A stretch of DNA of 26,109 nucleotides from contig DALZZF010000025.1 of the NCBI GenBank assembly GCA_031987605.1, forward strand, positions 1-26,109, in the 5' to 3' direction. The notes beneath the pieces are model-generated. The model was not told where the DNA came from. It searched no databases and saw only the letters and a program-made list of their open reading frames with translations. Within the stretch, counting starts at the first letter, position 1. Every line of letters starts with the position of its first letter. This DNA comes from JAFAGO01 sp031987605 (GTDB lineage Bacteria; Bacteroidota; Bacteroidia; Flavobacteriales; Weeksellaceae). Made by a program: the position numbers and the translations under genes. Shown here in pieces: positions 1 to 8,096 of this stretch.

Positions 1-77
1 TGAAGCAAAAAATCCATCTCAAAATACCTATAAAAATTTTTAGCAATAAAATTTATCACAGGCTCTAAGATATTTGG

Positions 78-85
78 TATTTTTG
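78..85 (+). promoter_or_regulatory. Bacteroidetes -7 promoter element
   Basis: TATTTTTG matches the Bacteroidetes -7 consensus TAnnTTTG exactly and ends 19 bases before the ATG of the SAM hydroxide adenosyltransferase. No clear -33 TTG box is visible at the expected spacing, so the assignment rests on this one element and its position. Bases 1-77 are AT-rich and show no coding region; any upstream gene lies outside the window. Confidence 0.5.
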
Positions 86-104
86 CAAAAAGCAAGATTT
101 TCAG

Positions 105-932
105 ATGCCCATTATTACCCTTACCACGGATTACGGACTTACGGATTACCGCGTAGCAGCGATTAAGGGGAAAATTCTGAACCTGAAAGAAGACCTTACT
201 ATTGTGGATATTTCCCATAATATTCAGCCTTATAATCTTTCTCAAACCTCCTATATTGTGCGCAATGCGTATCGTTTTTTCCCAAAGGGAACGGTACATA
301 TTATCGCAGTGGACAGTTTTTATACAAAACAAAGAAAAGCCGTTCTTTACAAGGCGGACGATCAATATTTCATGGCCGCAGACAATGGTGTTTTGAGTTT
401 GATTTTTTTTGATTTAAAACCCGAAGCCATCTACGAAATTACAATTGGAAACCGTTTTGATGATGAAGTAAATTTTATGGCAACTGATGTTTTTGCACCG
501 GCTGCCGTTCATCTTCAGAATGGAGGTTTGCCGGAAGTAATCGGTAGAAAATTTAAAAATCCGAAACAGATCCGTTTTCTCAAACCCACCATTAATGAAA
601 ATGAAAAAATGGTTATCGGTGAAGTGATGTATATTGACCATTTCGGGAATATCATCTCCAATATCAGCAAAAATTTTTTCGATAAACAGATGGTAAATTT
701 TGAAAAATTCAGGATTAAAGTTCGCAATATTACCATTACAGAAATTCACCAATATTACACCGATGTGGTAAAAGACTGGGAAAATGAAAACCAATATCAC
801 GGCACATCCGTCGTAATTTTCAATGAAGCGGGATTAATGGAACTCTCCATTTATAAAGGAAGCAAAACCAACGGTGCTCATTCGCTTTACGGCATGAATC
901 CCGGTGATAAAATTTATATTGAATTTGAATAA
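105..932 (+). CDS. SAM hydroxide adenosyltransferase (DUF62 / chlorinase-fluorinase fold)
   Basis: This 275-residue protein belongs to the DUF62 family. Bacterial and archaeal members hydrolyse S-adenosylmethionine to adenosine and L-methionine using an activated water. The N-terminus carries the family start TLTTDYG (residues 5-11). An Asp-Arg-His triad like the one described for the family can be placed at D70, R77 and H136 (in FAPAAVHL), and the C-terminal domain has HFGNIISNI (about 179-187). These features favour hydroxide transfer rather than halogenation, although chlorinase and fluorinase annotations are common for homologues. The start is the first ATG, 19 bases after a -7 element, and the length is normal for the family. 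It is followed by gldF after 148 bases, with a separate promoter candidate between them. The physiological role of the family is unclear. Confidence 0.9.
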   Translation: MPIITLTTDYGLTDYRVAAIKGKILNLKEDLTIVDISHNIQPYNLSQTSYIVRNAYRFFPKGTVHIIAVDSFYTKQRKAVLYKADDQYFMAADNGVLSLIFFDLKPEAIYEITIGNRFDDEVNFMATDVFAPAAVHLQNGGLPEVIGRKFKNPKQIRFLKPTINENEKMVIGEVMYIDHFGNIISNISKNFFDKQMVNFEKFRIKVRNITITEIHQYYTDVVKDWENENQYHGTSVVIFNEAGLMELSIYKGSKTNGAHSLYGMNPGDKIYIEFE

Positions 933-963
933 ACGCACTTTATATTTATTGCTGTAATTATCT

Positions 964-971
964 TACTTTTG
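964..971 (+). promoter_or_regulatory. Bacteroidetes -7 promoter element before gldF
   Basis: TACTTTTG matches TAnnTTTG exactly. It lies 110 bases before the chosen gldF start, which would leave a leader of about 100 nt. No convincing -33 box was found at 17-23 bases upstream. Confidence 0.4.
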
Positions 972-1080
972 CAATGGTTTTTCAATGGTTTATATTTTAA
1001 AAATATACTGTTTTAAAGTATTTTTCGTTAAAAAAACCACCGACTCAATACATTCAAATATAAAAATTCATTTGCCCATT

Positions 1081-1809
1081 ATGCTGGCCATATTTAAAAA
1101 AGAACTTTGGAGTTATCTCGGAAACTGGAGCGCATGGCTGATTATTGCGGCATTCAGCATTATCGGTTCATTATTCCTTTTTTTCTTCGACAATAGTTAT
1201 AATATTTTCGAAATCGGAACCGCAACCCTGCAAAGTTATTTTGTTCTTGCGCCCTGGATTTTGATGTTCGTGATCCCTGCCCTTTCCATGAAAAGCCTTG
1301 CTGAAGAGCAGCAAAACGGAACTTTAAGCTGGCTATTTTCACAACCGGTTCGCATTTCCGGAATAGTATGTGGGAAATTCTTCTCCGTCTGGTTCATTGG
1401 GATTCTTTGCCTGCTTCCTTCAATCATTTATTTCTATACCATATATGTTTTGGGAATTCCGGAAGGAAATATCGACATGGGTGCTGCGTTGGGTAGTTAC
1501 ATTGGACTTATTTTTCTGATGGGTGCTTTTTCCGCGATCGGAATTCTGGCCTCCGCACTTTCTTCCAATCAGATTATGGCCTATTTGCTGGGCGTTTTCA
1601 TCTGCTTTTTTATGTATTATGGAATTGAGCAACTGGCAAGTTATAAACTTTTGGGCGGTGCAGATTTTATCCTTCAGAATATTGGTTTGTACCAAAATTT
1701 CCTGAGTTTTACCCGAGGTTTGATCGATACCGGAAGTGTTCTTTACTTTGTGTTTATTATGCTGTGCGGTCTTTTCGGTGCCGCTTATTTTGTAGAAAAG
1801 AAGAAATAA
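1081..1809 (+). CDS. gldF: GldF, gliding-motility ABC transporter permease subunit
   Basis: This 242-residue integral membrane protein has the layout of an ABC-2 type permease. It starts with an amphipathic FKKELWSYL segment and then has about six hydrophobic spans, including the strongly conserved SLAEEQQNGTLSWLFSQPV loop near residues 72-90. GldF pairs with GldG and the ATPase GldA in a transporter linked to gliding in Flavobacterium; gldA is not in this window. The frame is open back to 985, but the ATG at 1081 gives the family length and N-terminus, so the longer version is rejected. Its stop overlaps the next start in TAATG, implying translational coupling with gldG. Many Chryseobacterium-type bacteria do not visibly glide, so the role here may be a different transport function. 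Confidence 0.92.
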   Translation: MLAIFKKELWSYLGNWSAWLIIAAFSIIGSLFLFFFDNSYNIFEIGTATLQSYFVLAPWILMFVIPALSMKSLAEEQQNGTLSWLFSQPVRISGIVCGKFFSVWFIGILCLLPSIIYFYTIYVLGIPEGNIDMGAALGSYIGLIFLMGAFSAIGILASALSSNQIMAYLLGVFICFFMYYGIEQLASYKLLGGADFILQNIGLYQNFLSFTRGLIDTGSVLYFVFIMLCGLFGAAYFVEKKK

Positions 1810-3509
1810 TGGAAGAACAAAACAAGAAAAAAACATCTTCATCCCGCATCGTATTCTTTGCCATCATTGCCATCGGGATTATTGGATTATTGGGAAAATC
1901 CGGATTGTTTGGCAGACTTTCATTTCCAAGGCTGGATCTTACTCAGGAAAAAAGATACACGCTTTCCGAGAACACGATAAAAGTTTTAGAATCGGTAAAA
2001 AAACCGTTAACCGTTGATGTATATCTCGAAGGCGATTTCCCGGCAAGTTTCAAGCAACTGCAAAGTGAAACCGCTTTTATGCTGGAAGAATTCCGGAAAG
2101 TAAATCCGAAAATTGATTTTAAATTTATCGATCCCATCAAAACCAAAATGTCGCAGGACACGTTGGAAGCGATGGGAATGCAGCCTTCTGTTTTGCCGGA
2201 TATGAAAGACGGAAAGATTTCCGAAATTGTCCTCTTCCCTTATGCGGTTTTAAAATACAATAACCGTGGAACATCAATTCCGCTCATTGTGGATCAGCAG
2301 GGACTTTCAGCTCCGGATCAACTGAACCGTTCTGTTGAAAATTTAGAATACAATCTGGTTTCCAACATCAAATCTTTGGTTTCGGACACCCGAAAAAACA
2401 TCGGTGTTTTGGTGAATCAGGATGAACTGGGACCAAAAGAATTTCAGGGTTTCATGGATCTTGCCCTTGAAAATTACAATGCATTTCCCATCATTCCGAA
2501 AGACGGTAAAGAAATTACACTTGCAGATGTTCCCCAACTGAAACGTACCAGTGCACTCGTTATTGCAAAACCAAGAAAAGCCTTTACCGATGGAGAAAAA
2601 GTAATTCTCGACCAATACATCATGAATGGCGGAAAAACGCTTTGGATGCTCGATGCCGTAAATGCTGAAATGGATACGTTAACCCGGGCAAAAAAAATCA
2701 TGGCCTACCCGATTGATTTGAATATGACTGATTTTTTCTTCAATTACGGAGTGCGCATCAATCCGGCGTTGGTGAAAGATGTGCAGAAGTTTGCACTTTT
2801 GCGTTTGGTTTCCGGGGAAGTACAGGGAAATCCACAATACATCAGTGTTCCGTGGCCATATTTTCCTGTGGGAATTTCTGAAAACGATCATCCGATTACC
2901 AAAAACATCAATCCTGTGAAATTTGAATTCCCAACTTCCATCGATACGTTGGGAAGGCCGGGAATTAAAACACAGGTTCTTTTTGAATCCAGCAACAAAA
3001 CACTTTTGAAACAGGTTCCAAACTATGTGGAATTAAAAGAAATTGCCAGTGTGGACAGTCTCGGAATAAATGAAAAACCTTCCACACCGAAAATTTTTGC
3101 AGTTGCTCTGGATGGAAAATTCAAATCTGCATACGCCACCAGAAGTGAAAAAAATTTATATCCCGGATTCCGGGCTGAAAGTCCGGAAAACAAAATGATT
3201 ATCATTGCCGATGGCGACATCGGAAGAAACGGAATCTACAAAGGCGAACCTTTACCATTGGGAACAGATTTACTGACCAACCAGCAATACGGAAACGCAC
3301 AATTCCTGAAAAATGCGCTGGATTATCTTCTGGACGACAGCAACCTGATTTCTTTACGAAACCGGAATATCGAAGCCCGACTTTTGGATCGCCAGTTAAT
3401 CGACGAAGAAAAAAGCAAATGGCAATGGATCAATTTACTGCTGCCAATCGTAATCTTAGGAGCTTTGGGCGCATTTTTCTATTGGTTTAGAAAAAAGAAA
3501 TTTGCTTAA
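1809..3509 (+). CDS. gldG: GldG, gliding-motility ABC transporter auxiliary component
   Basis: This 566-residue protein has an N-terminal membrane span (about residues 13-32), the motif DLTQEKRYTLS typical of GldG/ABC-type uncharacterised transport proteins, a large periplasmic region with the LWMLDAVNAEMDTL segment, and a C-terminal span followed by WFRKKKFA. It is annotated in flavobacteria as the auxiliary or substrate-binding-like component working with GldF. The frame is open upstream to 1764, but the ATG at 1809 overlaps the gldF stop by one base (TAATG) and yields the expected MEEQNKKK start. The family DUF4350/Gldg-type domain lies between the two spans. The gene forms an operon with gldF, and no terminator is visible after it. 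Confidence 0.92.
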   Translation: MEEQNKKKTSSSRIVFFAIIAIGIIGLLGKSGLFGRLSFPRLDLTQEKRYTLSENTIKVLESVKKPLTVDVYLEGDFPASFKQLQSETAFMLEEFRKVNPKIDFKFIDPIKTKMSQDTLEAMGMQPSVLPDMKDGKISEIVLFPYAVLKYNNRGTSIPLIVDQQGLSAPDQLNRSVENLEYNLVSNIKSLVSDTRKNIGVLVNQDELGPKEFQGFMDLALENYNAFPIIPKDGKEITLADVPQLKRTSALVIAKPRKAFTDGEKVILDQYIMNGGKTLWMLDAVNAEMDTLTRAKKIMAYPIDLNMTDFFFNYGVRINPALVKDVQKFALLRLVSGEVQGNPQYISVPWPYFPVGISENDHPITKNINPVKFEFPTSIDTLGRPGIKTQVLFESSNKTLLKQVPNYVELKEIASVDSLGINEKPSTPKIFAVALDGKFKSAYATRSEKNLYPGFRAESPENKMIIIADGDIGRNGIYKGEPLPLGTDLLTNQQYGNAQFLKNALDYLLDDSNLISLRNRNIEARLLDRQLIDEEKSKWQWINLLLPIVILGALGAFFYWFRKKKFA

Positions 3510-3565
3510 TGATAACATCAAACTCATAGATCAATCCAATCTCTCAAACCTTCAAACCTAAAAAA

Positions 3566-3889
3566 ATGGACTTACGCGATCAACTGAAAAATCTTTTTCC
3601 GGATCATGAAGAACAGGATTTCGAAATACCGGAAGAAAAAACCGAGCAACAGGAACCTTTAGTCTGCAAATACGAAAAAAAAGGACGAAACGGAAAACCC
3701 GTAACCTTAATCGAAGGCTTTGAAGGCACCGATGAAGAATTGAAAGCCATTTCTAAAAAAATAAAAACAAAATTGGGAATTGGGGGTTCCGAAAAAGATG
3801 GGGTTATTATTATCCAAGGCGATAACCGCGATAAAATTATGATTATCCTTAAAGAAATGGGCTACAAAACCAAAAGAGTTGGAGGTTGA
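3566..3889 (+). CDS. SUI1/YciH-family translation initiation factor-like protein
   Basis: This 107-residue protein has an acidic N-terminal tail (about residues 1-45) and a C-terminal SUI1 fold that resembles eIF1 and bacterial YciH. Recognisable elements are GRNGKPVTLIEGFEG, an LKAISKKIKTKLG helix, and the end strand GVIIIQGDNRDKIMIILKEMGY. YciH-type proteins are thought to influence start-codon fidelity, but their bacterial role is poorly settled. The ATG at 3566 follows an A-rich stretch, and the length is normal for the family. It lies 56 bases after gldG on the same strand and may be cotranscribed with it; no promoter element is obvious in the gap. Confidence 0.85.
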   Translation: MDLRDQLKNLFPDHEEQDFEIPEEKTEQQEPLVCKYEKKGRNGKPVTLIEGFEGTDEELKAISKKIKTKLGIGGSEKDGVIIIQGDNRDKIMIILKEMGYKTKRVGG

Positions 3890-3996
3890 TATTTGGGAAT
3901 TAGACATGGGTAATCGTTATTCAGGATTTCCATGTTTTCGCTTCGCCAATTCAAAAAAACTCAGTATCTTCACTTTCCTTTTTTAAACATTGAATT

Positions 3997-4851
3997 ATGC
4001 TGAACAAACTTGCCGCTTCGGAACTCGTTTTGAACGATGACGGAAGCGTTTATCATTTGAATTTGCTTCCGGAAGATATTGCCGAAAAGATACTCTTGGT
4101 TGGAGATCCCGACCGTGTTCCGAGAGTTTCAAAATACTTCGATACGATTGAGGTGAAAAAAAACAAACGCGAATTTTACACCCACACCGGAACTTTACGC
4201 GGCGAAAGAATTACCGTAATGTCCACCGGAATCGGAACCGAAAACATCGATATTGTAATGAACGAACTCGATGCTTTAGTGAATATCGACCTTAAAAATA
4301 AGGAATTTAAAGACGATAAAAAATCACTGCAACTTTTCCGGATGGGAACCTGCGGAAGTGTAAATCCTGATGTGGAAGTCGACAATATGCTGGTTACCGA
4401 AAATGTGGTGGGTTTGGATGGGCTTCTGCATTTCTATTCCGATTATCATTTTGAAAACGAATTTTCCAAAAATTTTCTGTACAAATTTCCTTACGAAAAT
4501 ATTAAAGGAATGCTTTATTTTTCCGATTGGGCAGAAGATATTTCCGACTACTACAAAGATGCCAAATACCACGGAAATACCGCAACTTTCCCCGGATTTT
4601 ACGCACCACAGGGAAGACAGCTTCGCTTAAAAGCATTGGACGACAAATTTCTGGAAACTTTGAATGACCTGGGTGTTACCAATTTCGAAATGGAAACTTC
4701 TGCCATTTACGGTCTTGCCAAACTTTTGGGTCATAAAGCGTTAACCGTAAACTGCGTAATTGCCAACAGAAGACGTGGCGAATTTTCCGCCGATCATCAT
4801 ACTTCCGAAAAAAATATGATTGAATGGGTTTTGGAAAGAATTGTAAAGTAA
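3997..4851 (+). CDS. Nucleoside phosphorylase (uridine phosphorylase-like)
   Basis: This 284-residue protein belongs to the PNP/UDP phosphorylase superfamily (NP-I), which cleaves nucleosides with phosphate to a base and a pentose 1-phosphate. Visible signatures are the phosphate-binding start LLVGDPDRVPRVSKYF (about residues 34-49), the STGIGTENIDIVMNEL segment, RMGTCGSVNPDV, and the ribose-binding NFEMETSAIYGLA near residues 229-241. The overall form is that of flavobacterial nucleoside phosphorylases often labelled uridine phosphorylase; base specificity cannot be read from sequence alone. The start is the only good ATG at the conserved N-terminus. The gene converges with tag across a shared terminator. 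Confidence 0.85.
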   Translation: MLNKLAASELVLNDDGSVYHLNLLPEDIAEKILLVGDPDRVPRVSKYFDTIEVKKNKREFYTHTGTLRGERITVMSTGIGTENIDIVMNELDALVNIDLKNKEFKDDKKSLQLFRMGTCGSVNPDVEVDNMLVTENVVGLDGLLHFYSDYHFENEFSKNFLYKFPYENIKGMLYFSDWAEDISDYYKDAKYHGNTATFPGFYAPQGRQLRLKALDDKFLETLNDLGVTNFEMETSAIYGLAKLLGHKALTVNCVIANRRRGEFSADHHTSEKNMIEWVLERIVK

Positions 4852-4898
4852 GGTGGGATGCTGATGCTGGATGAATATTAATTCCCAATTCTAAAAAT

Positions 4899-4925
4899 AA
4901 ATTCCTGACTTCGGTCGGGAATTTT
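4899..4925. terminator. Terminator hairpin with UUCG tetraloop between convergent genes
   Basis: The arms AATTCCTGAC and GTCGGGAATT (10 bp, one G-U wobble) enclose TTCG closed by C-G, the stable UUCG tetraloop. T-rich sequence follows on both strands (ATTTTATTTT on plus, ATTTATTTTTA on minus). It sits between the convergent nucleoside phosphorylase and tag genes and can serve both. Confidence 0.8.
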
Positions 4926-5484
4926 ATTTTCGGGTATGGCAATCCATTATATGGTCATTCACCATTCCGGTTGCCTGCATATGTGCATACACAACGGTTG
5001 AGCCCACGAATTTAAAACCCCGTTTTTTCAAATCTTTGGACAGCGCATCCGAGATTTCGCTTGTTGCAGGAACATCTTTCAGGGTTTGAGGTTTGTTGTC
5101 GATTGGTTTTCCGCCCACAAAACTCCAGATGTATTGGGAAAAACTTCCGAATTCTTGCTGAACTTCCATAAATTTTCGCGCATTCGTTACCGTTCCCTGA
5201 ACTTTTAAACGGTTGCGGATGATTCCCGGATTCTGCAACAATGCCTCAATTTTTTCAGGAGAATATTTTGCAATTTTATGATAGTCAAACGCATCAAAAG
5301 CCTTCCTGAAATTTTCTCTTTTTGAAAGAACCGTGTACCAGCTTAATCCGGCCTGAAAAGTTTCCAGTACAAGAAATTCAAAAATAATTTCATCATCATA
5401 AACGGGGGTTCCCCATTCAAAATCGTGATAATTTCGATACAAATCATCCTTTTCACACCACGCACAACGAATTTTTTCCGACAT
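4924..5484 (-). CDS. tag: DNA-3-methyladenine glycosylase I
   Basis: This 186-residue base-excision repair enzyme removes 3-methyladenine from alkylated DNA. By alignment from memory with E. coli Tag (187 residues), the zinc ligands are C7, H20, H178 and C182, and the active-site glutamate is E41 in LETFQAGLSW. The motifs ENFRKAF, GIIRNRLK, WSFVGGKP and DALSKDLKKRGFKFVGSTV are all present. The C-terminus ends soon after the final zinc ligand, so the protein looks complete. The start codon gives MSEKIRCAWC, the conserved beginning. A -7 element on the minus strand lies 29-36 bases upstream. Confidence 0.95.
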   Translation of the reverse strand: MSEKIRCAWCEKDDLYRNYHDFEWGTPVYDDEIIFEFLVLETFQAGLSWYTVLSKRENFRKAFDAFDYHKIAKYSPEKIEALLQNPGIIRNRLKVQGTVTNARKFMEVQQEFGSFSQYIWSFVGGKPIDNKPQTLKDVPATSEISDALSKDLKKRGFKFVGSTVVYAHMQATGMVNDHIMDCHTRK

Positions 5485-5512
5485 AAAAGATCCAATTTCA
5501 GAATTATAGAAG

Positions 5513-5520
5513 CAAAGTTA
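5513..5520 (-). promoter_or_regulatory. -7 promoter element for tag
   Basis: Read on the minus strand, TAACTTTG matches TAnnTTTG exactly, 29 bases upstream of the tag start codon. No strong -33 TTG was seen. Confidence 0.45.
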
Positions 5521-5631
5521 TATAATTTTCATATTAAGATTTGTTTAACAGAAAGTTTTCTTTCAACCACAAATTTTTGAATAGTTTTGAATTCAATCAG
5601 AACATTAAAATAACATAAAAAATCCAAAATT

Positions 5632-5931
5632 ATGAACAATCAAGATTTCAACAAAGCAGAAAATGCAGTCGACAAAACTGAAAATGCATTGAAAAGTGGA
5701 GCACAGAATATTAAAGACAAAGTAGGTGAATACGCGGAACAGGCAAAACAATACATCCGCGAACAAAAGGATAAAAATGAAGAAGCAACACAGGAAGGCT
5801 GGTTCGATAAAATGAAAAATCATCTTTCTGATGCTTGGGAAGACAGCAAAGATGCCGCAAGCGAAGCTTGGGAAAAAACCAAAGATGCCGCAGAAGATGT
5901 GAAAGCGGAAATCAGAAAAGCAACCAATTAG
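5632..5931 (+). CDS. Small charged helical protein, YtxH/LEA-like
   Basis: The 99-residue product has no signal peptide or membrane span. It is built almost entirely of Lys, Glu, Asp and Ala with regularly placed aromatic residues. Segments such as AENAVDKTENALKSGAQNIKD and AWEDSKDAASEAWEKTKDAA resemble the 11-residue amphipathic repeats of LEA and YtxH/CsbD-type stress proteins. WEDSKDAASEAW is followed by a near copy WEKTKDAAEDV. A soluble stress-protective or coiled-coil role is an inference; no enzyme function can be assigned. The ATG is preceded by an A-rich leader, and the gene has its own terminator, so it is probably a monocistronic, well-expressed unit. Confidence 0.75.
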   Translation: MNNQDFNKAENAVDKTENALKSGAQNIKDKVGEYAEQAKQYIREQKDKNEEATQEGWFDKMKNHLSDAWEDSKDAASEAWEKTKDAAEDVKAEIRKATN

Positions 5932-5951
5932 AACTACATTAATTCAACCAA

Positions 5952-5988
5952 AGAAAGAGGATCAATCATTGATTCTCTTTCTGTTTTT
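5952..5988 (+). terminator. Rho-independent terminator
   Basis: The arms 5952-5966 and 5968-5982 pair over 15 positions with one G-U wobble around a very tight centre and are followed by GTTTTT. The hairpin lies 20 bases after the small helical protein gene and before fabI. Confidence 0.8.
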
Positions 5989-6010
5989 ATGCACGAAACA
6001 ATAAATTACG

Positions 6011-6018
6011 TATTTTTG
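6011..6018 (+). promoter_or_regulatory. -7 promoter element for fabI
   Basis: TATTTTTG is an exact TAnnTTTG match, 18 bases before the fabI ATG. It follows a terminator, as expected for a new transcription unit. Confidence 0.55.
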
Positions 6019-6036
6019 TGAAAACAATAAAAAATT

Positions 6037-6852
6037 ATGTCTTACGGTTTACTTAAAGGAAAAAAGGGAATTATCTTCGGAGCCCTGAATAATCAGTCTA
6101 TCGCATGGAAAGTAGCAGAGCGCTGCCATGAAGAAGGGGCAGAATTCATCCTTTCCAACGCTCCAATCGCACTGAGAATGGGCGAACTGAATGAACTTGC
6201 AGAAAAAACCGGATCAGAAGTGATTGGTGCTGATGCCACCTCCATTGAAGATCTGGAAAAATTATTTGATGCCGCCGTTGCCAAATTCGGGAAACTGGAT
6301 TTTGTACTGCACTCCATCGGAATGTCGGTGAACGTTCGTAAAGGAAAAAAATACACCGATCTGAATTATGATTTTCTGGAAAAAGGTTGGGATATTTCCG
6401 CCGTTTCTTTTCATAAAGTAATGCGCGTGGCATGGGAAAAAGATTGCATAAACGAATGGGGATCCATTCTCGCACTTACCTATATCGCAGCTCAGCGTAC
6501 TTTCCCGGACTATAATGATATGGCCGATAATAAATCCTATCTGGAAAGCATTGCAAGAAGTTTCGGATATTATTGGGGTGAAAGAAAAGTCCGCGTAAAC
6601 ACCATTTCGCAATCGCCAACGCCAACTACTGCAGGTAGTGGTGTGAAAGGGTTTGGAGGATTTTTAGGCTATGCAGAAGACATGTCTCCTCTTGGAAATG
6701 CAACGGCTGATGAATGTGCAAATTATTGTGTCTCATTATTTTCTGACTTAACCCGTAAAGTTACCATGCAGAATTTATTTCACGACGGAGGATTCAGCAA
6801 TACTGGAGTTTCCCAGAAAGTTGTGGATCGTTTTGAAAATAACCCAGAATAA
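6037..6852 (+). CDS. fabI: Enoyl-[acyl-carrier-protein] reductase (NADH) FabI
   Basis: This 271-residue short-chain dehydrogenase-type enzyme catalyses the last reduction of each fatty acid elongation cycle in the cytoplasm. It has the FabI nucleotide-binding start GKKGIIFGALNNQSIAW, the LHSIGM segment (residues 91-96), and the catalytic pattern Y-x6-K at Y159 and K166 (YNDMADNK), with Y149 nearby as the second FabI tyrosine. Ser-x-Ser/Thr substrate-loop residues follow in VNTISQSPTPTTAGSG. The C-terminal DGGFSNTGVSQ is typical of Bacteroidetes FabI. The length fits the family. It has its own promoter element and a terminator, so it is likely a single-gene unit. It is also the family targeted by triclosan; sensitivity cannot be judged here. 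Confidence 0.96.
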   Translation: MSYGLLKGKKGIIFGALNNQSIAWKVAERCHEEGAEFILSNAPIALRMGELNELAEKTGSEVIGADATSIEDLEKLFDAAVAKFGKLDFVLHSIGMSVNVRKGKKYTDLNYDFLEKGWDISAVSFHKVMRVAWEKDCINEWGSILALTYIAAQRTFPDYNDMADNKSYLESIARSFGYYWGERKVRVNTISQSPTPTTAGSGVKGFGGFLGYAEDMSPLGNATADECANYCVSLFSDLTRKVTMQNLFHDGGFSNTGVSQKVVDRFENNPE

Positions 6853-6870
6853 ATTTTATTTAAAAAACAT

Positions 6871-6907
6871 AAAAAACCGATGGATTCATCTTTTCCATCG
6901 GTTTTTT
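6871..6907. terminator. Bidirectional terminator between fabI and the PLP lyase gene
   Basis: The perfect 14-bp arms at 6871-6884 and 6894-6907 (core ACCGATGGA / TCCATCGGT) have A-tracts on one side and T-tracts on the other, so the hairpin works on both strands for the convergent genes. The last stem base touches the stop codon of the minus-strand gene. Confidence 0.88.
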
Positions 6908-7938
6908 TATAGATATTCATTTAATTTTTCAATCAACTGATCTATTGCTTCATCATGAGTTCGCCATGAAGTAATGAGCCGGATTGCAGAAGAAGTTTCA
7001 TTTGTTTTCTCCCAAACATAAAATTCAAAATCTTCCGAAAGTTTTTCAATTACCCTATTTTCCAAAACCGGAAAAAGCTGGTTGGTTGAAGAATCAGACA
7101 AAAAAGAAATCCCCTTACTTTCCAGAAACTTCCGGATTTTCTGCGCCTGAAAATTTGCCTTTTTCGCTAAATCAAAATACAATTCATTTTCAAAGAAACG
7201 CAAAAACTGAGCACCCAAAACTCTGCCCTTCGCAAGCAGCGCACCATTCTGTTTCAGGTGAAAATCAAAATCATTGAGGATATTCGGACTATTCACCACA
7301 ATGGCTTCTCCTAACAATCCACCATTCTTGGTTCCTCCAATATAAAAGACATCCGTAAGTTCGGCAATTTCTTTTAAAGTAAGACCGCAATCCTCTGTAA
7401 CCAAAGCATTTCCCAAACGTGCGCCATCCATAAAGAGATAAAGATTATTCTTCCGGCAAAACTCAGAAAGAGCCTGCAATTCTGTTTTATTATACACCGT
7501 CCCCAACTCGGTAGAATTAGAAATGTACACCAGTTTCGGTTTCACCTGATGCGGAAAATTAGTATGAGTTTCCAAAACAGGTGCAATATCAGCAGCAGTA
7601 AGTTTTCCCTGAACTGTTTTTACTTCATGAATTCTAAATCCGGAATGTTCAATCGCACCGGTTTCATTGGTATTGATATGGCCGGTACTTGCGGAAATCA
7701 CACTTTCGTAGGGGTGAAGAATTGCGCCGATAACCAGAAGATTTGCCAAGGTTCCTCCGGCAACATAATAAATTTTCTGCGGTTTATTTCCACAAAGATT
7801 CTTAATAATTTCTGTTGCACGTTCGGTGTACTGATCGTTCCCATAGCCGTTTTCCTGCGTTTCGTTACTGGATAAAAGCGATTCAAGAATCGAAGGATGT
7901 GCCCCTTCCGAATAATCATTTTTAAAAGAATATTTCAT
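6907..7938 (-). CDS. Threonine aldolase family PLP-dependent lyase
   Basis: This 343-residue fold-type I PLP enzyme of the beta-eliminating lyase/threonine aldolase family probably cleaves L-threonine or allo-threonine to glycine and acetaldehyde. Visible features are GGTLANLL (61-68) for phosphate binding, STGHINTNETGAIE with H87 stacking on PLP, FMDGARLGNAL with D171 pairing to the pyridine nitrogen and R174, and the Schiff-base lysine K204 in GGTKNGGLLGEA. The N-terminal YSEGAHPSILE matches the low-specificity group. Sequence cannot distinguish L- from D-preference or rule out a related lyase. On the minus strand, TATCTTTA, one mismatch from the -7 consensus, lies 5-12 bases upstream of the ATG, so the leader may be very short. 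Confidence 0.85.
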   Translation of the reverse strand: MKYSFKNDYSEGAHPSILESLLSSNETQENGYGNDQYTERATEIIKNLCGNKPQKIYYVAGGTLANLLVIGAILHPYESVISASTGHINTNETGAIEHSGFRIHEVKTVQGKLTAADIAPVLETHTNFPHQVKPKLVYISNSTELGTVYNKTELQALSEFCRKNNLYLFMDGARLGNALVTEDCGLTLKEIAELTDVFYIGGTKNGGLLGEAIVVNSPNILNDFDFHLKQNGALLAKGRVLGAQFLRFFENELYFDLAKKANFQAQKIRKFLESKGISFLSDSSTNQLFPVLENRVIEKLSEDFEFYVWEKTNETSSAIRLITSWRTHDEAIDQLIEKLNEYL

Positions 7939-8064
7939 GGATTAAAGATACAGTTTTTAAACAGCGGTTTTAAAAAAAAGAGTGAAAACACGGTTTCATA
8001 GTTGCCTAAGAATGCTCAAATTTGAATCAGAAAACACATATAGAATATTATACTAATAACCATG

Positions 8065-8094
8065 AATTCCTGAAGGCAACTTCAGGAATTTTTT
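8065..8094 (+). promoter_or_regulatory. Perfect palindrome at the dtxR-family promoter (operator or hairpin)
   Basis: The arms AATTCCTGAAG (8065-8075) and CTTCAGGAATT (8080-8090) are perfectly complementary around GCAA and are followed by a run of Ts to 8094. The run leads directly into the -7 element TAGATTTG at 8097-8104, so the palindrome overlaps where the -33 region should be. It could be a dimer-binding operator for the adjacent metal-responsive regulator, or a terminator-like hairpin with a GNRA-type loop. No plus-strand gene lies upstream of it for a terminator to serve, which favours the operator reading. Confidence 0.5.
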
Positions 8095-8096
8095 GT

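Noticed and set aside
985..1080. N-terminal extension of gldF (start at 985)
   Set aside because: The extension lacks the permease character, and the ATG at 1081 gives the conserved GldF N-terminus.
5528..5545. TAAGATTTG upstream of the small helical protein as a -7 box
   Set aside because: It has three instead of two bases between TA and TTTG, and it is about 85 bases from the start.
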